Below the pieces are notes generated by a model. It ran no database searches. It saw nothing but the letters and a program-made list of their open reading frames with translations, and was not told the origin of the DNA. From Ascidia mentula (lineage: Eukaryota; Chordata; Ascidiacea; Phlebobranchia; Ascidiidae): DNA of 64,000 nucleotides. The stretch lies in NCBI GenBank assembly GCA_947561715.1, contig OX387201.1, forward strand, positions 5,226,001 through 5,290,000, read 5' to 3'. The translations under genes were made by a program, and so were the position numbers. This document shows positions 10,401-22,410 of the stretch, piece by piece; within the stretch, counting starts at the first letter, position 1; each line of letters begins with the position of its first letter.

Positions 10401-13400
10401 CCACAATGCTACAATCTGAAATATTTAAGTGTTACGCCAAACCGGATAGAGTTGTGGCGGATGTCTGCTTGGGGCAATGCAAATAGTTTTTGACTCTTTC
10501 CAATTTAACGTTTTTTTTGCATGGCTTATTGCTTTGTGTGTGCTTTTTATTAGTGTATTTTTGTTCAATGCCACGTGTTTTATGCGGCCTAACCGTTGGG
10601 GTTTTAATTGTTGACCATTAAATTTTTTGCATAATTGAACAGCACAGCGATAAGGTTTAAAATTCTAATAATGAAAGTTACAAAGTCTGCAAATATTTAA
10701 CATAGCTCTACGTTCGCCGGGTTTTCATAACAGACGACATGAGAGAAATGGTGCCAAACTACCTCAACTTCGTGCACGGTGTGGTGAGTCGCACTGGCGC
10801 CACCGCGCGGACAGTAGTAGGGCGTGTAGAGGGATTTTGGGGAGTCGCACACAACGTTCCAACATGTCCACCGACATGGATTGGCCGATTGTAGTTTAGA
10901 TTGTAACCGTAGATTTTTTTGGTGGCGTGCAGATGTACGTGCGTAGAGTGTTCATCACTGACGACTTCCAGGATATGATGCCAAAGTACCTGCAGTTCGT
11001 CAGGGGAGTGGTAAGTTCCGCGTTCTGAATCTCGCATCTTACCGTTCTGCATTCGTTTATAAGAATGGTGTTACCGACTTGACCAGTTAAAAAATTTCAG
11101 CTAATCGTACAAAAGTTGCTGTTAAACGTACTAGCCGTTATGTATATGTTCACTGATAAACTAGCGTTTCTATCAAACAGCACACGTTTACTGCAAATGC
11201 TCTTGCTTGGAATAATCTGATTTCATCTTGGTATAATATGGTTTGACAGAAATGACAACGGTGTCTATGCAGTAGGCTGCAGGAAATGTCGCATCACGTT
11301 GTGAACTTCCTGTACGTAGCACGCGACCCAAAGTGTCGTCGTTGTAGACCATTTTGACACAACTACGTAGTCGTAGCTAATGTACTGAACTTGTTTTTAA
11401 TATGTGTGAAATTATTTGCAAATTTGAGGTTTACACACTTTTACGTATCAGGTGGACAGCGATGACCTTCCTTTGAACGTGTCCCGTGAAACCTTGCAAC
11501 AACATAAACTCCTCAAGGTCATCAAGAAGAAGTTGGTCCGCAAAGCTTTGGACATGATCAAGAAGCTTAGCCCAGAGGTTTACATGGAAAAATTCTGGAA
11601 AGAGTTCGGCACCAAGTCAGTATAACACAATATGTCAATTAGTTTTGCCCATTTACCAGTCCTTGACCATTGAAATTTGTTGCGGTTAATTCAGAGATTG
11701 GCATCTTAGAAGGCTAAACTAGCATACAAAAAGCCAGTTACAACCTTTTAGGCATCAAACGCCAAACCTATTTCCAAGTTAGCAGGGGTGGGTTTAACAC
11801 CCACGTAACAAAAAAAAAAAATTTGGTCTTTTTCACACTAACTTGTGTGTTGTTAAACAGCATCAAGCTCGGTGTGATCGAGGATCACAGCAACCGAACT
11901 CGTCTCGCCAAACTTCTACGTTTCTTCACTTCGAATCACGAAAGCGAACAAACCAGCTTGGAAGCCTACGTCGAACGCATGAAGGAAAAACAAGACAAGA
12001 TTTACTTTTGTGCCGGCAACGGACGCGAAGAGGTATACTAGATTTTTGTTACATCTTTGTCTTATCCACGTTACAGGCATTATTACTCGTTCGTTTTTGC
12101 ACGCTGCCCTAGAACACATGACAATGCTGTAGCGTTCTCAGAATGCATTTTTGCCGCAACAATGCCTCACGAAACACCGAGATTTCGGTCTGTGCAAAAC
12201 TTCCATGTTAATATTATGCCTTTCTCCGGTTATTTATGGTACACAAAACTTAAAACCGTTCTGTAGGTCGAAAAATCGCCGTTTGTCGAGAGGCTTCTCA
12301 AGAAGGGCTACGAGGTCATCTATCTAACCGAGCCAGTTGACGAATACACGATCCAAGCTCTCCCTGAATTTGACGGAAAGCGATTCCAGAACGTGGCCAA
12401 GGAGGGTCTCGGCTTGGATGATGGCGAGAAGGCCAAAGAGCGCAAGGAGGCTTTGGAAAAGGAGTTTGAACCCCTCGCCAAGTGGCTCAAAGAGAAAGCA
12501 TTGAAGGACAAGGTGAGGTTTGACAACAGGAAACTTTATCACCCCTCAGATATTAAATAATATATAAAAGAACATGAAGCCATAAACATGAATTTTGTGA
12601 ACTACGTACAATACATCGTTTTTCCGGATGGTAGCATCCAGTTGGTTGCCCAACGGATGACAGTGATTGTATTTTCACTAAAAGAGTCTTAACTTAGCCG
12701 GAAGGATAGAAAATTAAATATTGTATTGGAACTTACACCAACCATTTATTTTTCAGATCGAGAAAGCCGTCGTCACCGAACGCCTTACTGAGACACCTTG
12801 CGCACTGGTTGCCAGCCAATACGGATGGTAATGGTCAAAATCAAAAGTTTTTTGTCATATTTTATGCCTTATTGGTGTATATACAAAAAGTGTATAAACT
12901 TGCTGTCGTTCACTTGCTATTAACATTATCAAGGATAAGTTTTAATTACATTTTCCTTGTTTAACGTTTCCTTGCTTGTCAGGTCTGGTAACATGGAAAG
13001 AATAATGAAAGCACAGGCCTACCAAACACAGAAGGACTCTTCCCAAAAGTAAGTCTCTCCCTTCTAGAACTTTCTAACGCGCGTCGTTTTATTACCCCCT
13101 CCAGGTCCCCCAATATGGAACGACTGCAGATGTCGCACAGTTACCGAAACCAAAAGTCGTGAGTGCCGATATAGCCTCGCGGTTTAGGGCGCACATTTTC
13201 GTTGTCGGCGAAAATGTGTTGAAACATTCTCAAACTAGTGTAGTGTGAAGCTGTACATCGTGGTAGTCGCCATTGTCGAAGCCCAAACAGGGGCTCCACT
13301 TCATCCGTGTAGCAAACATATCTTTTCGAATCAGAATTCACGGTTTTAGTTCTTTTACCCAAAAAGGAGAGCTGGAAATGGTGCACAGTCTTAAAATTAA

Positions 13401-14733
13401 GGATACGTTTTTGTGTACGCACCCTATAGTTTTTACATGAAATACAGCAGCTTTACATTGTGACCATGTTTAAGTTGACAATCGGCTTACGGTGCAAATT
13501 AGTGTTTGGTGGAAGGTTGCGGATCGACAAAACGCGTTATGTCACCTAATTAACGCCAACATTCTTTTTTTAAGCTTCTACTCGAATCAGAAAAAGACCC
13601 TGGAAATTAACCCTAGACATCCTCTCATCAAAAACCTTTTGGAGAAAGTCGAGGTAAAAGCAATTTGTAAATAAGGGACTTTGCTTTGAAGTACTTGTGG
13701 CAGTACACAACAAAAACAATAGTTTGTAAAGTAAAAAATGGAAGTATTTGTTGTTAACCTACGCGCTTTCTGCTTGCAGACTGACGAAGAAGACGCTCAG
13801 GCTCTTCAGATCGCCGATGTGATGTTCGACACCGCTGTCCTGCGGTCTGGTTACTCCTTGAAGGACACCGTTGAATTCTCCAAACGTGTGCTCGATATGC
13901 TCTACAAGAACCTTAACATCGACGCCGACACGCCGGTTAGTGGCAAAAATCGATAAAAATATTTGTTCTCCTTAGTGTTTATGTTATTCCAATCTCCACA
14001 GCAAGTAAATTCGCAACGTCTTATTAAGTTGGACTATAGCTCTGTATTTCTGGTAAGATTTGACCAGTGATGAAGCATCATACCAGCGATATATATATAT
14101 ATCTATGTATGTATATGTTGTATATGGCAGATACACGTTTCCTATGAGGCATCCGGCTCATAGGACACATAATCATCATGTCGCTTTTTTAGTTTCAAAT
14201 ACGTTAAAGTTTTTTGTGTGGACGAGAGATAATTTTGTAAATTTCTCAGTCAATTCCCAACCAGGCTTAACTTCTCGTGTGCAGATTGAAGAAGAACCAG
14301 AAGACGAAGAGCCGGAGGAAGAAGAAGAGGAAGAAGTTGACACGGACGACGAGGAAGATGATGAAGAAGATGGCGATGACGAGGGTGAAGTAGAGGAGAA
14401 AGAAGAAAAACAAAGCGAGGAGCCAGCTTCCCAAGAGGCTGAAGAGGTTTGTTATTGTTGTGAATGAAAGAGTTGATTCGTTTTGACCGGATTTGTGTTA
14501 GCGAGAATGAAAGACTCCTTTCGTGAAGTATTCTCAAGCTTGTAGAGCTCATTATTACAAATTATAGTGACTACCGGTAGTCAAATTCTGGTACCACCCG
14601 TGAAAACAGTAATTGGCGACAATCATTTTCTGGTCAAGTTGTTGAAAAATAAAAATCGCCTGCAGGCACATGTGAACTGTATCCTTACATGTTAATAAAA
14701 TTTCTACTTTTGCAGAGCCACGATGAGTTATAA
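7477..14733 (+). CDS. HSP90B1: Endoplasmin (GRP94), ER-resident Hsp90 chaperone
   Basis: Exons: 7477-7528, 7600-7717, 7829-7970, 8236-8352, 8423-8621, 8714-8904, 9034-9183, 9257-9415, 9659-9796 or 9945-10079, 10706-10783 or 10933-11010, 11452-11615, 11861-12032, 12267-12512, 12757-12827, 12983-13048 or 13105-13158, 13575-13653, 13780-13935, 14285-14446 and 14716-14733. With the first copy of each pair the protein has 825 residues (human about 803). It starts with a signal peptide ([17 protein letters not shown]). The N-terminal ATPase shows [20 protein letters not shown] and [11 protein letters not shown]. An acidic charged linker (about 290-345) follows, then the middle domain with the conserved [11 protein letters not shown], and the C-terminal dimerisation domain. 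An acidic tail ends in SHDEL, a KDEL-type ER retrieval signal. It folds and matures secreted and membrane proteins in the ER lumen. Three exons are duplicated in tandem (see separate entries). AATAAA is at 15276-15281. Confidence 0.97.
9659..9796 (+). other. HSP90B1: HSP90B1 exon 9a, canonical copy (amphipathic loop of middle domain)
   Basis: 138 bp, phase 0 at both ends. It encodes 46 residues including [18 protein letters not shown] and [16 protein letters not shown]. It follows the charged linker and carries the Hsp90 amphipathic loop region. Of the two copies it is closer to vertebrate GRP94. Acceptor is ..ataaag, donor is gtcggc. Confidence 0.9.
9945..10079 (+). other. HSP90B1: HSP90B1 exon 9b, diverged tandem copy
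   Basis: 135 bp, phase 0 at both ends, 45 residues. It matches exon 9a at 28 of 45 aligned positions, keeping AEGEVSFKS and the LF.P..AP core. The loop itself differs ([14 protein letters not shown] against [14 protein letters not shown]) and one residue is lost. No stop or frameshift is present. Acceptor is ..cacaag after a T-rich tract, donor is gtagac. The lack of decay argues for a used alternative exon. Confidence 0.85.
10706..10783 (+). other. HSP90B1: HSP90B1 exon 10a, diverged tandem copy
   Basis: 78 bp, phase 0 at both ends. It encodes [16 protein letters not shown] followed by NYLNFVHGV. It matches exon 10b at 18 of 26 residues and is the less canonical copy (MREMV where GRP94 has F.DMM). 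Acceptor is ..acatag, donor is gtgagt. Confidence 0.85.
10933..11010 (+). other. HSP90B1: HSP90B1 exon 10b, canonical copy
   Basis: 78 bp, phase 0 at both ends. It encodes [19 protein letters not shown] and QFVRGV, close to vertebrate GRP94. Acceptor is ..gcgtgcag, donor is gtaagt. It is followed by the single exon at 11452. Confidence 0.9.
12983..13048 (+). other. HSP90B1: HSP90B1 exon 15a, canonical copy (C-terminal domain)
   Basis: 66 bp, entering and leaving in phase 2. It encodes [18 protein letters not shown] and SSQ, nearly identical to the GRP94 segment around the conserved MERIMKAQA helix. In mammalian gp96 a region here, with two Met residues, has been reported to bind TLR and integrin clients (from memory of the literature). 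Confidence 0.9.
13105..13158 (+). other. HSP90B1: HSP90B1 exon 15b, diverged tandem copy
   Basis: 54 bp, same phases as 15a, only 56 bp downstream of it. It encodes [21 protein letters not shown] and the SY residues remain, but the IMKAQA helix is changed to LQMSHS and four residues are lost. It has a good polypyrimidine tract and acceptor (cccctccag) and a consensus donor (gtgagt). It joins the next exon as Ser-Phe-Tyr instead of Asn-Phe-Tyr, still in frame. Confidence 0.85.
14002..14052 (+). other. HSP90B1: Possible cassette exon in HSP90B1
   Basis: 51 bp bounded by ctccacag and gtaaga, phase 0 at both ends, 17 codons with no stop ([17 protein letters not shown]). It lies between the last folded-domain exon (to 13935) and the acidic-tail exon (from 14285). 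Other endoplasmins have nothing like it, so it may be an optional exon or a chance open stretch. Confidence 0.25.
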
Positions 14734-17129
14734 AACCTGCAACAACAAATGCAATCCGCCTTCAACGGTCGAGACGCTGTCTCCTGGCGGCCACGCAATT
14801 ACAAACAACGTTCTTGCCAACAACTGGCGCGACCAAAATAAGTGATTAAAATCTCACGTCCCTCGTTCCCTTTTTCGTGTAGTAAAAATACTTCTATCTA
14901 TATCACATATTGTTTTCCTGTTACGTTGATGTTAGGTAGTTTTATTCACTCACGTATTAAACGCAGCACAGGCTGTGATCCGTTCCAACTTGTTACCACG
15001 CAGCACTCATTGTGTAGTTTTGTTGACCGGAGTTTTCAATCTGTGGTTTCCATTTTCGTGTGCCCTTATATTTTGGTAAGGTCGTCGCATTTTTGCGTGA
15101 ATTTTTCCCTATTGCTAACCCTCCCAGCCCCCTTCCTTTTGTGACAATACCCTCCACAATATTCCGTATTACAGATTTATCGCCGTTTCCTTAAATGAAG
15201 CCTCTTCTACTGTGAAGCTACAACCTCGACCTTCGCAATGACTCCCCCATTCCCCGAAAATTTGGTCGCCCTCACAATAAACGCGTTTTATTTAAACTTT
15301 TCGTTATGTTTTGTGGTTGCAAAGACTGAGATTGGATTTCAATTTATGAAAAACTTGAAAGGAAGTGTTTGTGACACAGGTGTTTTGAAACCCAATTGTA
15401 GATCCCTGAAGTAATAAGCTTAGTTTGGATCAGACAGCTTCTTAATATTGACACTCGCGCCCCATTTTGTATTCTACTTTCATTAACACGAAAGCGAATG
15501 CAAAATAGTTCTACTTCTGCGCAACTATAGACTATGGTCGTAACTCATTTACGCAGAGACCAACCCAGTGTCAGAGAAAGTTACGCCTCAACAACAGGGT
15601 ACGTCACAATTGATCCCGGATGCGTCACCGCACGTCATACGCGATTTACCGACGGCCGTCGCGAAGCTGATCCACTTTAGTCAAGTTGAGCCAAGCGTGC
15701 AAACAGTCCGCAGTGCATAAAGCTTTCACAGACCATCGCACGCTTTGAAACATGAAACGTGTTGAAAAGAAGTCTGCTATGCTTGGCTGGGTTTGCTGGC
15801 CCCACATAAGTCCAGCACCATTTAAAGAAAGGTTCGAGCGGCCGGGTCGTTATAAATTGGATGTAAACTTTTACTGCTTTTGTCGTAGAGCTTGTGATTT
15901 TGCCGACTTGTTTGCTATCCTATTTGCATCCGTGTCAGTTCACGTAAAAGGTAATTTTTATTGACAGGTTATTAGGTGTCTTTTGTGTAACTTTTAGGGT
16001 ATCAATATTTGTGATTTGTGTATTCTGTTCTTTGAGATCAGGCGATTGCAACACAACCAATTTACCTTATTGCCGGACAACCAACTTTTCAAGGTAACTG
16101 CCCGAGTATCAGGCGTGATTTATTGCTGTAGCCGGCGGGCATTTTTGACGGTATCACTGCGGCACTATCTTATGCCCAATGAAAAATATCTGAAGCTGTT
16201 TGCCGCCATCGCACCACTGCTCGTCCGAACCAGATCAGCAAAACCAACAAATCTATTTGCTCGTGCGCCATTTCAATGCCCAGTTAAAACATTCATTCAG
16301 GAGCCCTTTAGTATTGTGGAAGCTTTTCGGACAATACCTCTTTCATATATTCGTCCGAGCCTTCGTGGGTCTTTCGGTAAATATGTACTTTTGAAATCTT
16401 TTCGCGGGAACTCTTGAATTCAAACCCACTCTATTCCAATACGACCCGATTGTTTGGTTATGTCGTCACTGCGCCGTTTGTTCAATTGACGTCATTCTAC
16501 GTAGGTTGTGCTCTGTGGGCAAGTTTCATTTGCGCTGCGGCAGTTCCAGTAGATAATGTAGGGAGTGTGGGTTCTGCGCGTATCTACATGGAGAAAAAGA
16601 AGTAGGGCGTTTTGGGAATAGGCCTGGGGACATGCACTTATCCAAAGTGAATACGAAACACGTTAGATTGTTATGTAGACCTGGGTGTTCTGTCATTACG
16701 ATGTCTGGTTTAATTTGTTGGTAGATAGACATGTGACTTGTGCGACCAGGCATGTTTCGTCCACGACGAATGTTCAACTGAAATGCATGTGATCGATTCC
16801 GAGTATTGCTTATTTCTCGCCGGTCAAGTTTATCTGTTTCTAGTTGAAGATATTTTTTTGCTAAGAACCATGTTTGAAAGCTCAATGGCAGCTTATCTCC
16901 TCTGGCGTCAGGATATTGATTATTTCAGTACAGCACAGGCAAAAACCCGATCGTTTTCTTCCCCAGTAGAGTAGGGTTAGCAGGCATCTAGGAAATTATA
17001 ACTTCACATCAACAAACCTGTTACGTCACCTTAAATTGCAAACATCAGCCAGTGATTGAATCTCAAATTACAGTTTGCATCCGGGCAACTGGAAGTGTGC
17101 GGGATCTCCTGTAAATATTTAAATATAGC
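14734..17129. other. HSP90B1 3' UTR and intergenic DNA before PRKAR2
   Basis: The HSP90B1 3' UTR runs to the AATAAA at 15276-15281. A GC-richer patch at about 15590-15740 holds several CRE-like ACGTCA or CGTCA words and may be a promoter. Open stretches at 15752-15964, 16016-16417 and 16414-16605 can be joined only with weak borders and match nothing I know, so I do not call a gene. Confidence 0.35.
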
Positions 17130-20100
17130 ATGGCTGATGTGCCAGTTCCACCAGGATTGCATGACTTGTTACAGGTATTTGGGAATTTTGTGTCATGAAA
17201 GTTTGTGAATGTTGTTTCAAATGCAAAATGTCGTTTGGTGGTGACAGTTATCCATCTTGAATTACTCTATTTGAAACTTCTAGTTTATTGTAAACTATGA
17301 CCCAGGGTGGTGGTAGTGCCTTTAGATAGTTGTTAGTTTTTTTGTCATATGAAAACCAAGCCATTCCATATATAATGGGTATATACTTTATATTACATAC
17401 AGTTGTGAACCTAAGGCAAACCATGGCAATTAATTATATTCAAGTCACAATTTAGGCCATATTTTCACATTTTGTGGTTATGCATGTTATTTGTGGATAT
17501 GCATCGGTGTAATTGTTAAATACTTAAATGCAAAGTTGCACTAAAATATTTTTTTTTGCCTGTTTACTGATCAGAAATGAGGAATAAAATAGTTCTAATT
17601 GACAATTTGCTCTGCAGGGATTTGTTGTGAATGTGTTACGCCACCAGCCCAACGATTTAGTCGAATTTGCAGCTCAATATTTTTCCGATCTTCTTGACAA
17701 TCGCGATCAAACACAAGGTCCAGCCATGGGAGCATTAGCAAACCAAGATGATGATGAAATGGCAGGCAGTGACAATGAGGACCATATGGATGAAGCTGAA
17801 GGTATGAAATTTTAAGTTGTTACTCTATCTAAGACAAACTCTAACTCTAGCCTGCTGGCCAAATGTGTCTGGTTGAGTCTTTCAATCTGGCGGCTTGCCA
17901 TTGATCTGTTTAAACTAGCGTCTGTTAAGAGTACTGGTCCATACTGCTGCTAAATGTAATTTTGGTGTTTGTTTTGTTTACTTTACGGATGCAAATTTTT
18001 AAACATTTTTTACATTAACTGGACCATTGGCTCGCCTGTGAAGTTTATGATCATTTTTGGCATTAATTTAAAAAGTTTGCTCATTCCAGCTCTATCTTGT
18101 ACTTCTTGGTTTTTATTGCAACTATTAAAACATATGTGGTAGCATTGTTTAGTGACCAAAATACTACACAAATACATAGTGTATTTTCTGTGTGTATGTG
18201 ATTTCATAAATGTCTTAATGTACATTGTTTGTCTGCCTTATAGAAATGGCAATGATGGCAAGGAGGACAAATACGGGCAGAAGAAAATCAGGTACAATTT
18301 GCACATCTTGCTGATCAGTAAAATGTTCTTTCGTCAACATATAATCTATAAGCGTCAACTTAAATACAGTATTTAAAAATACACACAACGTTTTTATTTT
18401 AGTGAGTGCTGAGGGATTTGATCCTGATGCAGATGATGATGATGATGAAAGGGTTATTCACCCTAAAACAGACAGCCAAAGAGAACGATTATCCAGAGTC
18501 ATTGCAAACATGCTTATTTTTTCAAGTCTAGACACGGTAAGATTTCCTTTCGATGTGCTTGTTTTTTTTTATTTTTTATAATTTTGTTGACAGGAGCAAA
18601 CCCAGCAAGTTTTGGATGCCATGTTTGAAAGAACTGTTTCAGCTGGTGAGCATGTGATTGACGAAGGTGATGACGGTGACAACTTTTATGTCATAGAAAG
18701 GTGAGTGCATTAAAATGTATTTACGGTCATATGTATATGTGGCTACATGGTATCTTACACACACATTAAATTATGCCAACTTTTTAGTGTTTGGAAGTTG
18801 TCACATCAAAAAAACTTTTGACATTTTCACCAATTTACGGAGATGACATGAAAGTGCACTTAACCAGTGCCTTGTTAATTTACAGGGGGAACTTTGACAT
18901 ATTTATCAATGATCCTGTTACGAAAGAGCCACAGCATAAAGGGACCTACAAGGGTAGTGGGGCCTTCGGAGAGCTGGCACTTATGTACAATTGTCCGAGA
19001 CTTGCAACGATTATTGCAACAGATGATGGGTCTCTGTGGGGAATGGTGAGTGCATTCCTGTTTTGCAAAAGAGCCAGTTACTACATTTTGAAGTTCAACT
19101 ATGGATTTTAAGTGGGCCCAAAATATTGGCTGACTTTACAGAAAAAGTAGTCAGTGCAACTTTTCCAAACAAAAGAAATCCAACTATTTTAGATTTTTTG
19201 CACTTAAAAAAAAATATCCTGTTGTGTCGTTTCTGTGTTTTTCGAGACGCCTCACTATGTTGCGCAAATTAATATTTGATGCTCACAGTATGTAGTGCAG
19301 TGGGTGTGATAGCACAATATAAATCATGTCGCTCGCTTATTTCCAAGGTCCAGTGAACGGTTTATTTACTTTCGTTGCTTCAATAATTAACTGGTCATCT
19401 CTGTTAGTAATGTTGATTCTATTTATGATACCCACTCCAATGCACAGATATTTAAACTACTAAATTTTTTGTTAGAAACTCGAGCAAGCATTTTTCACAA
19501 TTGCAAATATCTTTACCTCTTATCTGCACTTACATATTTTCATATTATTTGAATGGCACACATTTCTTTAATCTCTGCAGTCATTTTTATAAACACAAAT
19601 TTCCATTTAACCCAATTGAGGCTACCACGATTTGTATCTTTTTGTTGCAACAAATGTCATTGTCCTGAAAAGGGGTCAGTTTACGCGACACGAACTCCTT
19701 TGAAAGACGACAGGTGTATACCGCGATAGTTACGGTGGCATCAAACCGCGTATCCCCTCATCCACGCCTCGCACACTGCCGGTTCAGTCCAAAATAACAT
19801 TGCGGTGTAGTAGGATGAAGGCGCACGTTCGTCCTGCGGTCTGCAGCAAAAACCTCCAAAAATAACCATTTCGGCATTGCCTAGTATTTAAGTGTCGTTT
19901 CATTATATATGTGTAGACGACATGTTCAAATTTTACTGCCGAAAGACGTGTCAGCTATAACATAGATAACGCGAGCGGTGATCCGATCATAACACTGTTC
20001 GTTTGTGCATCATTTATGACAGGATCGTACAACCTTTCGGCGGATCATTGTAAAAAATGCTGCAAGAAAACGCAAGCAATACGAAGACTTCCTCGCAACG

Positions 20101-21586
20101 GTTCCCCTTCTCAGCACACTGACTGTAAGTTTGGTCGTGCGTTGGATGTTGTTCGATCTCGAGTCATCCGGCTATATTTTGTTTACCGCGAGTGATTTAA
20201 AAACTGATAATCTAAAAAAACTACGTTTTTTATTTAAAAACTTGCATTTTTGTAGTTTTTGACATTATTTCCAAATTATGCAGGGCATAATTTTTTTTTC
20301 TGACATTATTTTCGTGCATTCCGAAAAGTCAAAAAAGATTAACAAAATAATCAGCGTCAGTGTATATGTGGTGTTATTTCATGGAAACCTTTTACTATTA
20401 TATTCGTGCAATTTAGCTCAACTCTTAATTTTGCATTGGTCGATCGATCTTGCTGATACTGCATTGTTTTCACAGACTGAAGAGCGAATGAAAGTGGCTG
20501 ACGCAATGGCGACGAAGTCATTTGACGATGGTGACGTCATCCTACGTCAGGGCGACCCCGCCGACAACTTTTATATCGTCATCGCAGGCGAGGTGATAAT
20601 CAGGCGCAGAGGAGATGACCCGGTAAGTTGTTATTGAACGATTGGCGAATGTGGAATGTTGGAAACACATTTTCTGTGTTGACAAACGTTGTGTGACTTA
20701 CCCATATGAACGTACGTTTTGGGAAAACGATTTGTTCGGGCCCGACACACTGGAATTTTGTGAAGATGCCCCTGCGCGAATTGCTCTTTGCAGCTTATCT
20801 CTATAGAGTGGGCCTTATATGGGCTTCAGGGCGACTGGATCGATATTGTTTAATCGGTGACCGCATGCAATTTTGTTCTTCACATTCTTGTTCCTTTACA
20901 AGGTACAGTTTATCATGTAAAAATAGAGCGAAAGAAAATAAACAAAATACCCACCGAAAGTGGGAATTTGGGTCGAAATGCAACGAAGTTTTGTCATTTT
21001 CTCTGCGACACTTATATCCTAAACGTTCACATTTACTTTTTCAGCACGATTCAGACACAGAAATCGTGTTGAACACTTACACCAACGGCCAATACTTCGG
21101 TGAACTCGCACTCATACAAAATCAGCCTCGAGCCGCCTCGGCCTACGCACAGGGACCGTGTCGTTGTGCAGGTAAAAAGTTTGCCCTATCTGTTATCATG
21201 CCCATATTTATATGGGCGGCGTTTGGCAAATAAGCCTTGGAACGGGACATATTAATTATCACTTGTTAGTCGTAAAATAGAAAAAAAAATCGACGTGATA
21301 AAAAATGTTCTTTCTCATACTAAAGCATTTATTGGTCGACCTGGCTTTGTTATATTTTATACGCAGCTGATATTGAATTTTATATACAGACAAAAGTTCA
21401 TACGGCAGTGTGTGTTAATGTTCCACTTAAGCAAGCACTTACCTCCTATTTTTCGATCCAGTTTTGGATGTTCAAGCATTCGAGAGGCTTCTCGGGCCGT
21501 GCAAGGAATTGCTCATGCGTAACATTCCTCTCTACGAGCAGCAGCTAAGCCAAATCTACCAAGACCTCAACATGAACAGCGAGTGA
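17130..21586 (+). CDS. PRKAR2: cAMP-dependent protein kinase type II regulatory subunit
   Basis: Exons: 17130-17174, 17618-17801, 18244-18291, 18403-18536, 18594-18700, 18886-19045, 20023-20124, 20476-20622, 21045-21171 and 21462-21586. The product is 392 residues, the usual size. The N-terminal dimerisation/docking domain shows IPPGL-like [12 protein letters not shown] and [15 protein letters not shown], which binds AKAPs. An acidic linker leads to the inhibitor site GRRKSVSAE (about 88-96). The Ser at the P site marks a type II subunit that the catalytic subunit can phosphorylate. Two cyclic-nucleotide domains follow. Their phosphate-binding cassettes read [16 protein letters not shown] and [16 protein letters not shown], both with the key Glu and Arg. 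The protein holds PKA inactive until cAMP binds. A polyadenylation signal lies at 22063-22068. Whether it is the alpha or beta type cannot be said; tunicates may have one. Confidence 0.95.
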
Positions 21587-22410
21587 CGTCATCGGGCGTG
21601 ACGTCAAAATGCGACAACGTGCCAATGCGGAGTTACTTTTTTTCTCTGTGGGGGCACTGAACTCGGTGCCTACATATAGTACCTCTTTGGCGGCCTCCAG
21701 CGGCTCCTATCGAGACACCACAATTATTCGTTGTGTTTTAGTTGATTTTAGTTTCGCTGTTTTTTCGTTCTTTCGTTTTTATTCCCGACCAGTCCGAATC
21801 GATCCCCTGGATGTAGGATTTATTGCAGCCGCGAAATACGTGTGCGAACGCGGGACAAGTTTGTGAGAAGCAACATTCCGGCCCTCGCCGTTATCCCGTC
21901 GTCAATGTTTTGTCTGTGATGTTGTAACGAAACCGCGCTGGGACAGATCCCGCGGTAAAACGAACCCCGCTCGGATTCTTTTCACCTTTATTGCGACGCA
22001 ATACCAACCAGTTGCTGCGTTTGTTTTGTTTTTGAGTTACTGTTTAGCATTTCCTTTTTTGCAATAAAGGTCGTTCCACGTTCTTCAAACGATTTTCCGG
22101 CAAAAACCCTGTTTTGGTTTGAGCACTGAATTATTGCGGGTGAATTAAAGAGCATTTACACACCGTAAAGCAGTTTTAGCATAGTACATTTTACACTACT
22201 CAATTCAAACAGAGCACACTTTTTGTATTATCATCAGCCATGTTTTGTACAAACCCAGTATTTTGTACAGATTACGTATACGCACCAACTAATGTGAAGA
22301 CAAAATCAGTAACTTGGTGGAATCATGCACTTATCACATACTCAAAACACAGGTTAGCATAGCAAGGTGGTTATTTGTAAAAATAGGCAAATATTACATA
22401 ATCAGTAATT
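21587..22410. other. PRKAR2 3' UTR and convergent spacer
   Basis: The first 480 bp are PRKAR2 3' UTR ending at the AATAAA at 22063-22068. The rest is AT-rich spacer before the stop codon of the minus-strand claudin-like gene. No other feature seen. Confidence 0.5.

Noticed and set aside
15752..16605. Possible multi-exon gene between HSP90B1 and PRKAR2
   Set aside because: Three open stretches can be joined at weak borders into a Cys-containing and then hydrophobic protein, but nothing is recognisable and two frames compete in the largest block.
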